From positions 1-38,592 of the forward strand of contig DASVVT010000055.1 of assembly GCA_036386415.1 (NCBI GenBank): a DNA stretch of 38,592 nt. Reading direction: 5' to 3'. The notes under the pieces were generated by a model. That model was not told where the DNA came from and did not search any database. It was given only the letters and a program-made list of their open reading frames with translations. Source of the stretch: DASVVT01 sp036386415 (GTDB lineage Bacteria > Acidobacteriota > Blastocatellia > Pyrinomonadales > Pyrinomonadaceae). Positions 31,683-38,592 of this stretch are shown here, piece by piece. Position numbers and translations under genes: made by a program. Each line of letters opens with the position of its first letter. Within the stretch, counting starts at the first letter, position 1.

Positions 31683-33467
31683 TCAGGGGTTAAGCCTGAC
31701 CTCCCACAGTTGAACCTTCCCACCATCTCCCCCGGAGGCGAGTACCCTACCGTCGCCACCGAAAGCGAGCGCGTGCACGTTCTCTTCATCCTCCTTCATC
31801 GACGTGGAAAGATTCTCGGCCACATCCCACAGGTAGACAGTGCCGTCCGTATATCCGGCCGCAGCCATCTGGCCGGTCGGGTGGAGAGCGACGCTGATGA
31901 CTTCGCTGCCCGGCCCTTTGAATTCTCTCAGGCGCTTGCCGTCGGACGCCTGCCAGAGCACCACCGCCCCACTCCCGATGCCAGCCGCGAACAGCCTCCC
32001 GTCTTCGCTGAAGGCCCCAGCCCCCCTCTCGCTGATGGCTAGGTCGGACGACTCCAGCGAGGCCATGAGCTTCTCTTCCGGTATCGACCAGAGCTCCACA
32101 CTCCTGTGTCGGAGGCTGTAGAGGGCGACGGCATGCAAGTCGGAGCTGACGGCGAGAATCACGTCGCCGATGTTCGGGGTTTTGAAAGTCTTCACCAACT
32201 CGATCCTGTCGCCAATCTTCCATGACCTCACCGACAGTACTTTGCCGCCATCATCCCCGGTCGTGACGAGCCTCCTCCCGTCGCGGCTCAGGTACACCTC
32301 GTAGACGAGCCAAGAGTGGCTCTGCACCTCCTCCGGCGGAGACGGCTGGCCCTTGCGCCACAGGCAAACCTTGCCATCCCCGTACCCAGCCGCGACCGTC
32401 TCCCCGTCCGCTGCGAGCGCGACTGAGCGCGCGCCCAAGCGCTTCGCTCTGCGCGGCAACTCCTGGGAGCTGCTCTGCGACCCCGGACGCCAGACCCGCA
32501 CCGCCCCGTCCTCCCCCGCCACTACTGCGCGCCCTCCCACGCCGTCTAGGGTGACCGAGTTCACGCGGCTGGGTATTATTAGCGGGGCGAGGGGGATGGT
32601 CATTAGTTTTTTGTGCGTCTCGTCGTGTGCCGACGGCGAATCTCTCTTCATCTCGGGCGGCGTGCTGCCCCCCGTGTTCTCGCCCGCTGCCACCGGGGCG
32701 AAAGGAGTCAGCCACCACAGGAGCACAAGCGTGAAGACCGCGACCCCGCCCGTTGCCTTCAGTGAGAGGCCGAGCGGTGTTCGAGAGGCCTCGCCTCTGA
32801 CGCCTATTGCCCCAGTCAGGAAGAAGGTGAAGAGGCCGCAAAGCAAGGCACTGACGATTGATAAGATGCGCTGCTTGTAGGCCGGCAGATGCTCTGGGGC
32901 GTAAATGAACGCCCAGATAAAGAAGGCCAACAGGGAGAACCCGAGGAGTCCCGCAGCCAGCAGCTTCGGCCAGCCCGCCTTCGCGGGCGAGGACCTTCCC
33001 GGAGCCACGCGGCGCGTGCCAGTAGCCCCTCCCGCCCGCCCCTCCGCCCCCGACGCCGGTGTCTCGCCGCTCGCGCCCCCACCCTTATTCGGCCGCGGCG
33101 CGTGAGAAATCTTCGGGGCGGAACGCTCCACCTTGCCCCTGGGTTTACGAGGTGGCTTCCCGGTACCCTCTCCCGTCTGGTCAACCTTCGCGGGTGAGTT
33201 CACGGTAGCCGGACGTGTGTTCGGATCAAATGTCCCGCCGCACCGGCCGAGTACTTTCACCCCGACGATGAAAGGCTCCAACTCGCGCAGTCGCCCCCGG
33301 CGGTTTAACCAGTAAATCAGCTCGCGCGCATTTCCCGTCGGCGTGCCCGGCGAGCCGACCTCCTCGTAAGGGACGCCGAGTTTCGCGCAGAGGGTACGCA
33401 TCTCATCGAGATTGAACTGCTTCGTCAGGGCGTCGTGTATTTCCGTGAAGTTAAACTCGCTTGACAT
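31683..33467 (-). CDS. EAD-like domain / three-TM / WD40 propeller receptor-like protein
   Basis: A 594-residue protein of unusual architecture. Residues 1-73 match the effector-associated domain (EAD1-like) pattern: FNFTEIHDALTKQFNLDEMR, LCAKLGVPYEEV, then GNARELIYWLNRRGRLREL. A disordered Pro/Lys-rich linker spans 75-165. Helices at about 168-190, 200-222 and 236-255 cross the membrane. Residues 300-594 form seven WD40 blades, each ending in WxxG-like closure (GAVRVWRPG, GKVCLWRKG, GTVYLWDVA, GKVQLWEVR). With a cytoplasmic N-terminus, three helices put the propeller in the periplasm. EADs are known adaptors in NTPase-linked conflict and signalling systems. The ATG lacks a Shine-Dalgarno. 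It appears operonic with the exported TPR gene. Confidence 0.82.
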   Translation of the reverse strand: MSSEFNFTEIHDALTKQFNLDEMRTLCAKLGVPYEEVGSPGTPTGNARELIYWLNRRGRLRELEPFIVGVKVLGRCGGTFDPNTRPATVNSPAKVDQTGEGTGKPPRKPRGKVERSAPKISHAPRPNKGGGASGETPASGAEGRAGGATGTRRVAPGRSSPAKAGWPKLLAAGLLGFSLLAFFIWAFIYAPEHLPAYKQRILSIVSALLCGLFTFFLTGAIGVRGEASRTPLGLSLKATGGVAVFTLVLLWWLTPFAPVAAGENTGGSTPPEMKRDSPSAHDETHKKLMTIPLAPLIIPSRVNSVTLDGVGGRAVVAGEDGAVRVWRPGSQSSSQELPRRAKRLGARSVALAADGETVAAGYGDGKVCLWRKGQPSPPEEVQSHSWLVYEVYLSRDGRRLVTTGDDGGKVLSVRSWKIGDRIELVKTFKTPNIGDVILAVSSDLHAVALYSLRHRSVELWSIPEEKLMASLESSDLAISERGAGAFSEDGRLFAAGIGSGAVVLWQASDGKRLREFKGPGSEVISVALHPTGQMAAAGYTDGTVYLWDVAENLSTSMKEDEENVHALAFGGDGRVLASGGDGGKVQLWEVRLNP

Positions 33468-33750
33468 AGGCGCGCTTGAGAGTTGCTGGTTTAAGAGATT
33501 CGGTATTGAGCCGTGCCGTCTGGCGTGAGCCCATCAGACGCCCTTTGCGGAGAAGGTAGGATAGAATAAAGTGGCGAGGCAGTCAATAGACGCTAAACAA
33601 GGGGGTGGGAGATGGAACAAACACGATATCCCCCTGTGCAAGCTTCTGATCTTCGGCAAGACAGGGCAGCAGGAGGTAAAAGACTGAATACATCAACTGA
33701 CCAGCACCAATGATGCAGTTGCGCAACTGCATCAGGAAGTTAGGCAAGAG
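33468..33750. other. Gap upstream of the EAD-WD40 gene
   Basis: No gene is convincing in these 283 bp. AT-rich stretches near 33555-33600 could hold the promoter of the minus-strand pair. TTCGGCAAG at 33654-33662 is the reverse complement of the CTTGCCGAA seen in the IS-end repeats, so this may be the other end of the IS remnant. GTTGCGCAAC (33719-33728) within TGATGCAGTTGCGCAACTGC is a perfect palindrome. Confidence 0.4.
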
Positions 33751-34035
33751 ATGTATCCTCTCTCATATTACCGCATGCTATCCGAGAGTGAAGACCGCAC
33801 TTACCTTCGCTTCGAGATGGTCCGCTACGCCAAAGAGTTTGGCGTCAAGCCTACCGCGCGCCAGCTCTCCACGACCGCCTGGATGGTCCGCAAGTGGCTG
33901 CGGGGGGTAGCAGCCAGGCTCGCTGCGGGGGCTTGAAGACAGAAGCCGCGCCCGCACCATCCGCCAGGGCATCACAAAGAGGCAGCGCAAACTCGCCCTT
34001 GCGCTCAAGCAGAAGTTGCCATCATGGGGGCAAGT
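33751..34035 (+). pseudogene. Frameshifted, truncated transposase with HTH domain
   Basis: The frame from 33751 reads MYPLSYYRMLSESEDRTYL and TARQLSTTAWMVRKWLRG, the N-terminal helix-turn-helix of an IS481-like or integrase-core transposase. After the G run at 33900-33906 the family sequence continues in another frame as QPGSLRGLEDRSRARTIRQG and KRQRKLALALKQKLPSWG. The sequence then joins directly to the IS end at 34042. The whole DDE catalytic domain is missing. It is dead both by frameshift and by internal deletion. Confidence 0.7.
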
Positions 34036-34041
34036 CGCAGA

Positions 34042-34196
34042 ATGTGACTTTACTCATCAGTTTGCCGCGATTGGAAGCATGAGTTGGCCGGTATGACAGC
34101 TAAATTCTCGACTGTTAAAATCAGAGAAATTTATCTCTTAACGAAATTGGAACCATAAGTTTACTAAGCGCTATTGGAAGTATAAGCTTGCCGCAG
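34042..34196. mobile_element. IS end with repeated words, copy 2
   Basis: It begins ATGTGACTTTACTCATCAG, matching copy 1 at 28039 with one change, and has TTGCCGC, GGAAGCAT, ATTGGAAC and AAGCTTGCCGC repeats in the same order. It directly follows the transposase remnant, so this is the 3' end of that element. It ends about 40 bp from the dcd stop codon. Confidence 0.6.
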
Positions 34197-34234
34197 CGGC
34201 CAACGGATGGTTCCAGTCGCAACCTACAACATGC

Positions 34235-34825
34235 TCATAGACGAGAATAGGTGAGCCCCGTCTGTCCCTGATACTTCCCGCCGCGATCTTCGTAGGAGAC
34301 ATCGCAGGCTTCGTCTGCTTCGATGAAGATGACTTGTCCGATGCCTTCGTTGACGTAGACGCGAAGTGGGAGGTCGGCGAGGTTGGCGAGCTCGACGACG
34401 AGGCGGCCGGTCCATCCGGCTTCGAGCGGGGTGGTGTTGACGAGTAGACCGGCGCGGGCGTAGGAGCTTTTGCCCATCGCGATGCCTGTGACATTGCGGG
34501 GCATGCGGAAGGTTTCTACCGTGACGCCGAGAGCGTAAGAGTGTGGCGGCATGAGATAGTATTTGGAGCCGTCGTCAGCCGTCCGCGTGGGTGGTTCGAC
34601 CAGGCATTCCTCGTCGAAGTTTTTGGGATCTATCTCGCGCCCGTGAATCGGAGAGAAGACGCGGAAGCCATCATCCGCGAGGCGCATGTCGTAGCCGTAG
34701 CTGGAAGCTCCGGCAGAGATGATGCGGCGGCCTTCCATCTCGCGTACCAGTTGAGAGTCGAAAGGCTCTATGAACCTGGCCTCCTCAGCCATGCGGCGAA
34801 TCCAACGATCTGATTTGACGGTCAT
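34235..34825 (-). CDS. dcd: dCTP deaminase
   Basis: A 196-residue trimeric enzyme that deaminates dCTP to dUTP for thymidylate synthesis. The family core is complete: GKSSYARAGLLVNTTPLEAGW with the catalytic Glu and the dCTP-binding Ser/Arg, GRLVVELANLADLPLRVYV, and GIGQVIFIEADEACDVSY. SSYGYDMRLADDGFRVF lies in the N-terminal half. The usual C-terminal lid ends here as KYQGQTGLTYSRL. AGGA precedes the ATG by 6 nt. The IS remnant sits just past its 3' end. Confidence 0.96.
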   Translation of the reverse strand: MTVKSDRWIRRMAEEARFIEPFDSQLVREMEGRRIISAGASSYGYDMRLADDGFRVFSPIHGREIDPKNFDEECLVEPPTRTADDGSKYYLMPPHSYALGVTVETFRMPRNVTGIAMGKSSYARAGLLVNTTPLEAGWTGRLVVELANLADLPLRVYVNEGIGQVIFIEADEACDVSYEDRGGKYQGQTGLTYSRL

Positions 34826-34937
34826 AATAAGTCCTGTGGGCGATGAACTCTAGAGAGCTAGGGTGTTTCTGCTATTCATGAATCATAAAGCAGGACAGCA
34901 TAAGGCAGAAGGGGAAAGGCGGCAAGCGGGGAAATAG

Positions 34938-35056
34938 GTAGACAGTAGTCAGTAGTCAGTAGATTTTTGAGCGTGCTGTTAATTGAGTGTTAATCTTTAG
35001 CCAGTGCGTCGGGGAATAGATGTTTTTCTACTGACTACTGTCTACTGTCTACTATC
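34938..35056. repeat. Palindrome of AGTAGTCAGTAGACAGT words
   Basis: The left arm GTAGACAGTAGTCAGTAGTC (34938-34962) opposes CTACTGACTACTGTCTACTG (35028-35052), each built of tandem 7-bp words. It ends one base before the stop codon of the DUF4097 gene at 35058. Confidence 0.85.
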
Positions 35057-35057
35057 T

Positions 35058-35981
35058 CTACTGCTTTTCGCTTACCTGCTTGATGCGGAGCGTGCCGTCG
35101 CCGACGGTGAAGGTGAGCGTGGGGCCGCCCGATCCGGCGCGCGTCTTGATCGAGCGGGGCGTCATGGTGGTGCGCTCGCGTGGCTCAAGCTGAGTGTAAG
35201 AGCTTTCGATCTGGCCGTTGCGCAGAATGTCTGCGTCGATGTCTGCGTTGAAGCCGGGGGGAAGCTCAAGCGTCAGGTCGCCCGTGGCAAGACGAACGTC
35301 TGCGCCACGCCCGCGCCAACTGCGCGCCACGATGTTGATGTTGATCGACCCGCGTCCGACCGTCGCCATCACAGCGCCGCCTGTCAGCGTGAGCCTGGCA
35401 TCGCTCTCGACCGCTGTGAAACTGATCGCGCCTTCAACGCCCGTCAGGCTGAATGCGCCCCGGCCAACGTTAATCTCCAGGTCTGTAGAGACGGGGACGC
35501 GAACGCGATAATCAATCTTCCAGGGCAGGTTGAGCAGTTTTTTGGGGAAATCTTTCGCGACACGGCGCATGAATTTTTTATCGTGCATGCCGGTGGTGAG
35601 AATGCGCAGGTGGTTGACATCCTCGTCGAGTATGAAGCTATTGACCTGGCTCAGGCGTGCGAGGTCTTCCTCCGTGTCTGCGTGTAGCTCTATGTCGGCG
35701 GTGATGTCTATCTCGCTGCGCGGCCACGCCTCTATGGTGATAGAACCTGCGGGAGCGCCCAGGATGGTCAGCGTGCTGCCATAGCCGAAGCGTCGTACTT
35801 CGTGCCTCGTCGTCGTACGCGTGAGCGCTGGCGTCGCCGTCGGCGCGGCGCTCGCGTTCCCTTTACTCTTCTGCTGAGCTAAGGCGGCCGTCGGAAAGAT
35901 AACCAGGAGCAGCGCGGCCAGTAATAGCATGGATTTAAGAGACGAGCGGCGCGCGCTCGGAAGTTTTCGAGATGAAGACAT
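35058..35981 (-). CDS. Exported DUF4097-like beta-helix protein
   Basis: A 307-residue exported protein. The start at 35981 gives a standard signal peptide (SLKSMLLLAALLLVIFPTAALAQ). The mature part is a series of short beta-strands: GSITIEAWPRSEIDITADIEL, VSTDLEINVGRGAFSLTGVEG and SININ-like steps, ending TLTFTVGDGTLRIKQVSEKQ. This is the DUF4097 'adhesin-like' beta-helix found behind ECF sigma/anti-sigma pairs. Function unknown; related proteins are thought to act at the envelope. A second such gene lies just upstream and shares the ITIEAWxRSEI motif, so the two are paralogues. Confidence 0.82.
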   Translation of the reverse strand: MSSSRKLPSARRSSLKSMLLLAALLLVIFPTAALAQQKSKGNASAAPTATPALTRTTTRHEVRRFGYGSTLTILGAPAGSITIEAWPRSEIDITADIELHADTEEDLARLSQVNSFILDEDVNHLRILTTGMHDKKFMRRVAKDFPKKLLNLPWKIDYRVRVPVSTDLEINVGRGAFSLTGVEGAISFTAVESDARLTLTGGAVMATVGRGSININIVARSWRGRGADVRLATGDLTLELPPGFNADIDADILRNGQIESSYTQLEPRERTTMTPRSIKTRAGSGGPTLTFTVGDGTLRIKQVSEKQ

Positions 35982-36138
35982 ATTTGAATGGGGGTCGGGG
36001 ATCAGGGGTTGGGGGTTGGATAAAAACATTTGCCGGAACCCATTATATAACAAAAGGTGGGCGCTGCCGTCGATCATTAAAGGCCAAAGGTTAAGCGCCC
36101 GTCCTCTTGCGTGGGGTATCCAACGGAAACGGTACATC

Positions 36139-36912
36139 TTAGCGGCGTAAGAAGGAGATGCCGCCGCGTTGATTGAGGATGTTGAGGGAGGCGCGACCAT
36201 CGCCGACATTGCCGACGACCTTTCGCCCGTCGCTGATGAAGCTCAAGCCTGTGTTGGCGAACGTGCCGAGCGCGATGTTGCGCGTGAGAGGCGCAGTCGC
36301 CACCAGACGAAAAGCGGAATCTTCGGGGATGCGTATGTTGATGTTGCCCTGCACGGATTGAAAATCATAGGTTCCGCCGGACATCAGCTCACCATCGAAG
36401 AGAATATCGCCCGTGATGCTTTCGGCGCTCACAACCGTCGCGCGTATGTCCGTCAACTGGATGTCACCCTCCATGACGTGTGCGCGCACCATCAAGCCCT
36501 GCACGCCGCTGACGGTGATATTGCCGCGCTGGGTTTTCAGATCGACGGTCGAGCTGGCGGGAACCTGTATCTTAAAGTTGACGGCTCCGACATCGCCGCG
36601 TCCGCGTGTGGCCGTGATGACATCCACTTTGAGACCCGTATCGCTCATCTCAGGGGTGAAGCGCGCGGCTGGTGATTCCATCTGCGCAGTGATCTTGATC
36701 TCGCTGCGTCCCCAGGTCTCGACCGTGATCGCGCCCGACCAGTTCCTCAGCGTGAGGCGCACATTTCGGCGTGCCGGATAGGTCTTGGAAAAGCTGCGCT
36801 GCGCAAAAGTATCGAGGGCGGTCGAGAAAGACAGGATAGAGAAAGCGGCCAGCGCCAACAGGACTCGAGCCATGAAGATTTTATACCGCACGTCGGGCAA
36901 ACGAATGTTCAT
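36139..36912 (-). CDS. Exported DUF4097-like protein, paralogue
   Basis: A 257-residue exported protein. MARVLLALAAFSILSFSTAL is the hydrophobic signal segment after a 13-residue basic leader. The mature part starts FSKTYPARRNVRLTLRNWSG and has AITVETWGRSEIKITAQMES, VDLKTQRGNITVSGVQGLMV and NINIRIPEDSAFRLVATAP, the repeating turns of the DUF4097 fold. GAGAGAGA stands right before the chosen ATG. A GTG start six codons upstream is possible. It lies between the anti-sigma gene and its paralogue in one strand run. Confidence 0.82.
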   Translation of the reverse strand: MNIRLPDVRYKIFMARVLLALAAFSILSFSTALDTFAQRSFSKTYPARRNVRLTLRNWSGAITVETWGRSEIKITAQMESPAARFTPEMSDTGLKVDVITATRGRGDVGAVNFKIQVPASSTVDLKTQRGNITVSGVQGLMVRAHVMEGDIQLTDIRATVVSAESITGDILFDGELMSGGTYDFQSVQGNINIRIPEDSAFRLVATAPLTRNIALGTFANTGLSFISDGRKVVGNVGDGRASLNILNQRGGISFLRR

Positions 36913-37090
36913 TCTCTCTCTATTACTCACTGTTCACTGAAGTCTTCCACCAAGGTCAAAGCAGGGAGACGCTTGGTAAATCTTGATATCCCGCGAACGG
37001 CGCGAGGCTCACGGAGCCGGGGTCAGTCAGGAGCAAGCGGCGCGCAGCCCCTCGAAGCTTTTGTCCCGAAAGCCGCTCTAGAGAGCAGTC

Positions 37091-37861
37091 TCACAGATCG
37101 GCGAATTCTCTGAGGAGCTCCATCTTGTCGTTGAGCGCGGAGTTGAGCATCTCTTCCGAGACTTCATCGTGCGGATTGCGGCGAAGTTCATCGCGCGAAT
37201 AGTTGACCGCCTGATCGATCACGTTCATGTTGCGCTCAAAAGCCTCGCGCATCTGCGGGCTCCATCGCGCCTTACGCTCCTCGATGCGCTGATTCCAGTA
37301 GTCTATCGCGAGCTGCTGTTGCCTGGTTCGGTCATCGACGCCGTTGCCGCTCAGGCTTGCGGGCGTAGTGTTCATCATGGCGGCGCGGCTCGACGTTGAG
37401 GCGCTGGCGGTCGTAGGACTAAGGTCAGCGCCGCGCTGCTGCATGCGCTGCATGCTGAAGGCTGTGATGAGCGCCACACTGAGTGTGATGGCCGCGACAG
37501 CGCCTGTCATCTGCGACAGGGAAAGCTCCCAGCTCCGACCCATCAACTGCTTCCACCAGCTTTCGCCTTGCCCCTCCGGCCTGCGAGCCGACGCCTGCGA
37601 GCGAGCACCGACGACAGCCGCCGCGGCGCGCTCACCCTCGATCGTGTTGCGTATGCGCAACCACAAAGCACGCTCATTCGGCGGAGCGATATATTCGGCC
37701 CGATTGTCGCGACAGAAACTCACGATTGAATGGAGCTCGTCGCGGACGGCAAAGCAAGGGAGACATTCTTCCAGATGCGTGTTCAAGCTCGCCTGATCTT
37801 CATGGCTGAGCGCATTATCTAGAAAATCGCTGAGCAGTTCCTGACACTTCTCGCAGTTCAT
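37091..37861 (-). CDS. zf-HC2 anti-sigma factor
   Basis: A 256-residue membrane regulator. The zinc-binding anti-sigma domain is at the N-terminus: Cys3, Cys6, then His29-x3-Cys33-x2-Cys36 (HLEECLPC). A single transmembrane helix (GAVAAITLSVALITAFSM) lies near residues 118-136. The C-terminal periplasmic part is helical (YWNQRIEERKARW, VIDQAVNYSRDELRRNP). It should hold the adjacent ECF sigma factor inactive until an envelope signal or redox change at the zinc site releases it. AAAGG lies 7 nt before the ATG. Confidence 0.92.
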   Translation of the reverse strand: MNCEKCQELLSDFLDNALSHEDQASLNTHLEECLPCFAVRDELHSIVSFCRDNRAEYIAPPNERALWLRIRNTIEGERAAAAVVGARSQASARRPEGQGESWWKQLMGRSWELSLSQMTGAVAAITLSVALITAFSMQRMQQRGADLSPTTASASTSSRAAMMNTTPASLSGNGVDDRTRQQQLAIDYWNQRIEERKARWSPQMREAFERNMNVIDQAVNYSRDELRRNPHDEVSEEMLNSALNDKMELLREFADL

Positions 37862-38035
37862 GGTCTAACCTTTAACTCGCGCATCGCGCGGCCTATAGCC
37901 TTCGTCACCGATTAAAGAGCTTAGGCGGAGAGAGCGTGATACACGATCCTTTCATAGCTTTTAAGCAATCTTGGGGAGACTGCTCCCGGCTCAGAATCCC
38001 GGCGAAGCCGCCGGAGCACTAGATTGTACTTTTGC

Positions 38036-38080
38036 CGTCCTACGGTTTCGGGAGGCAGTACGCTTGAAACCGACAGGACG
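38036..38080 (-). terminator. Hairpin between sigma and anti-sigma genes
   Basis: CGTCCT-AC-GGTTTC (38036-38049) pairs with GAAACC-GAC-AGGACG (38066-38080) around a 16-nt loop. It begins 10 bp past the sigma factor stop. The pair of stems with an inner bulge suggests partial termination or RNA processing that would lower anti-sigma relative to sigma expression. Confidence 0.5.
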
Positions 38081-38090
38081 TTGTTGGAAG

Positions 38091-38592
38091 CTATTCTGGC
38101 ACATTCTGTTGCCTGAGTAATCCCCTTAATTTCATTCTCGCCTTATGGAGCTGAGACTTCGACGTGCCCACCGAACACCCCAGCATCCGCGCAATCTCCT
38201 CGTGCTCGTGCCCTTCCACATCGTGTAGCACAAACACCGTCCGATACCCCGGCGGCAACTGCGCGATCGCCTTGTCCAGCGCAATCCTGTCCACCACCGG
38301 CATGTGATTCGGATTCTCCGTCCCGGTCACGACCTGCACGGGCGTTTCACCGTCCTCCGTAGTCTGCTCCATACGCACGCCGCGCTTGCGAAAGTGCATG
38401 AGGACCTGATTGACGGTCAAGCGATGAAGCCAGGTGGTAAAAGCACTCTCACCACGGAAACTGCCGATCTTGCGAAACAACTGGATGAAGACTTCCTGGG
38501 CGAGGTCTTCGGCTTCGGAGACGTTCTGCGTCATCCGCAGGCAGAGGGAGTAGACTCTACGGTTATGACGCTGGTAGAGCTCTTCGAAGGCT
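38091..38592 (-). CDS. ECF RNA polymerase sigma factor, 5' end beyond window
   Basis: The minus-strand frame is open from the right window edge. Reading it from there gives AFEELYQRHNRRVYSLCLRM, the start of sigma region 2, then SEAEDLAQEVFIQLFRKIGSF and FTTWLHRLTVNQVLMHFRKR. Region 4 follows as ALDKAIAQLPPGYRTVFVLHD and IARMLGCSVGTSKSQLHKAR. About 167 codons are present; only the first few residues are missing. It directs transcription of envelope-stress genes, probably including this cluster. The anti-sigma gene lies 229 bp downstream. Confidence 0.95.
   Translation of the reverse strand, partial: AFEELYQRHNRRVYSLCLRMTQNVSEAEDLAQEVFIQLFRKIGSFRGESAFTTWLHRLTVNQVLMHFRKRGVRMEQTTEDGETPVQVVTGTENPNHMPVVDRIALDKAIAQLPPGYRTVFVLHDVEGHEHEEIARMLGCSVGTSKSQLHKARMKLRGLLRQQNVPE

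Overview
The window looks like chromosomal DNA from an Acidobacteriota bacterium, most likely a Blastocatellia-type lineage. I infer this from the GC-rich coding style, the gene set (DUF4097 proteins behind an ECF sigma factor, TPR proteins, zinc-finger anti-sigma factor, PD40 protein) and the many intergenic palindromes. No rRNA, tRNA, CRISPR array or complete insertion sequence was seen. Two genes are cut by the window edges: a PD40-type protein on the left and an ECF sigma factor on the right.

Layout. Positions 1-11183 form a long minus-strand run: PD40 protein, NTF2-like exported protein, LytTR regulator and LytS-type kinase, M48 metalloprotease, DUF4870-like membrane protein, JAMM peptidase, aspS, a DinB/DUF1572 protein, hisS and a gamma-carbonic-anhydrase-like protein. 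Positions 11357-13330 hold two small plus-strand genes and a convergent exported protein. Positions 13629-19080 are a probable redox or electrophile-stress operon: a MarR regulator behind a promoter that overlaps a perfect 26-bp palindrome, then pirin, UBP zinc finger, FMN reductase, rhodanese, a second pirin and a 14-TM drug-efflux permease. The rhodanese reading frame carries an in-frame TGA at the second Cys of its CxxxxC active loop, with a hairpin just downstream; a selenoprotein is possible.

Positions 19333-25905 hold a DUF5996 protein, an aldo/keto reductase, a truncated ABC ATPase next to a cluster of short hairpins, a large outer-membrane porin and small membrane or exported proteins. 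Positions 25973-28037 look like a short integron-type cassette array without an integrase: an S41 protease gene and a gamma-glutamylcyclotransferase-like gene, each followed by attC-type core sites. This array runs into about 700 bp of AT-rich, transposase-less IS ends.

Positions 28842-33467 are a two-gene module: an effector-associated-domain / three-TM / seven-bladed WD40 protein and an exported TPR protein. Same-orientation copies of one IS end flank it, the right one beside a frameshifted transposase fragment. Positions 34235-38592 return to minus-strand chromosomal genes: dcd, two DUF4097 proteins, a zf-HC2 anti-sigma factor and an ECF sigma factor.

A striking theme is that nearly every gene 3' end is followed within a few dozen bases by a large inverted repeat. 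The repeats use several unrelated word families, and three of them contain the stop codon itself.
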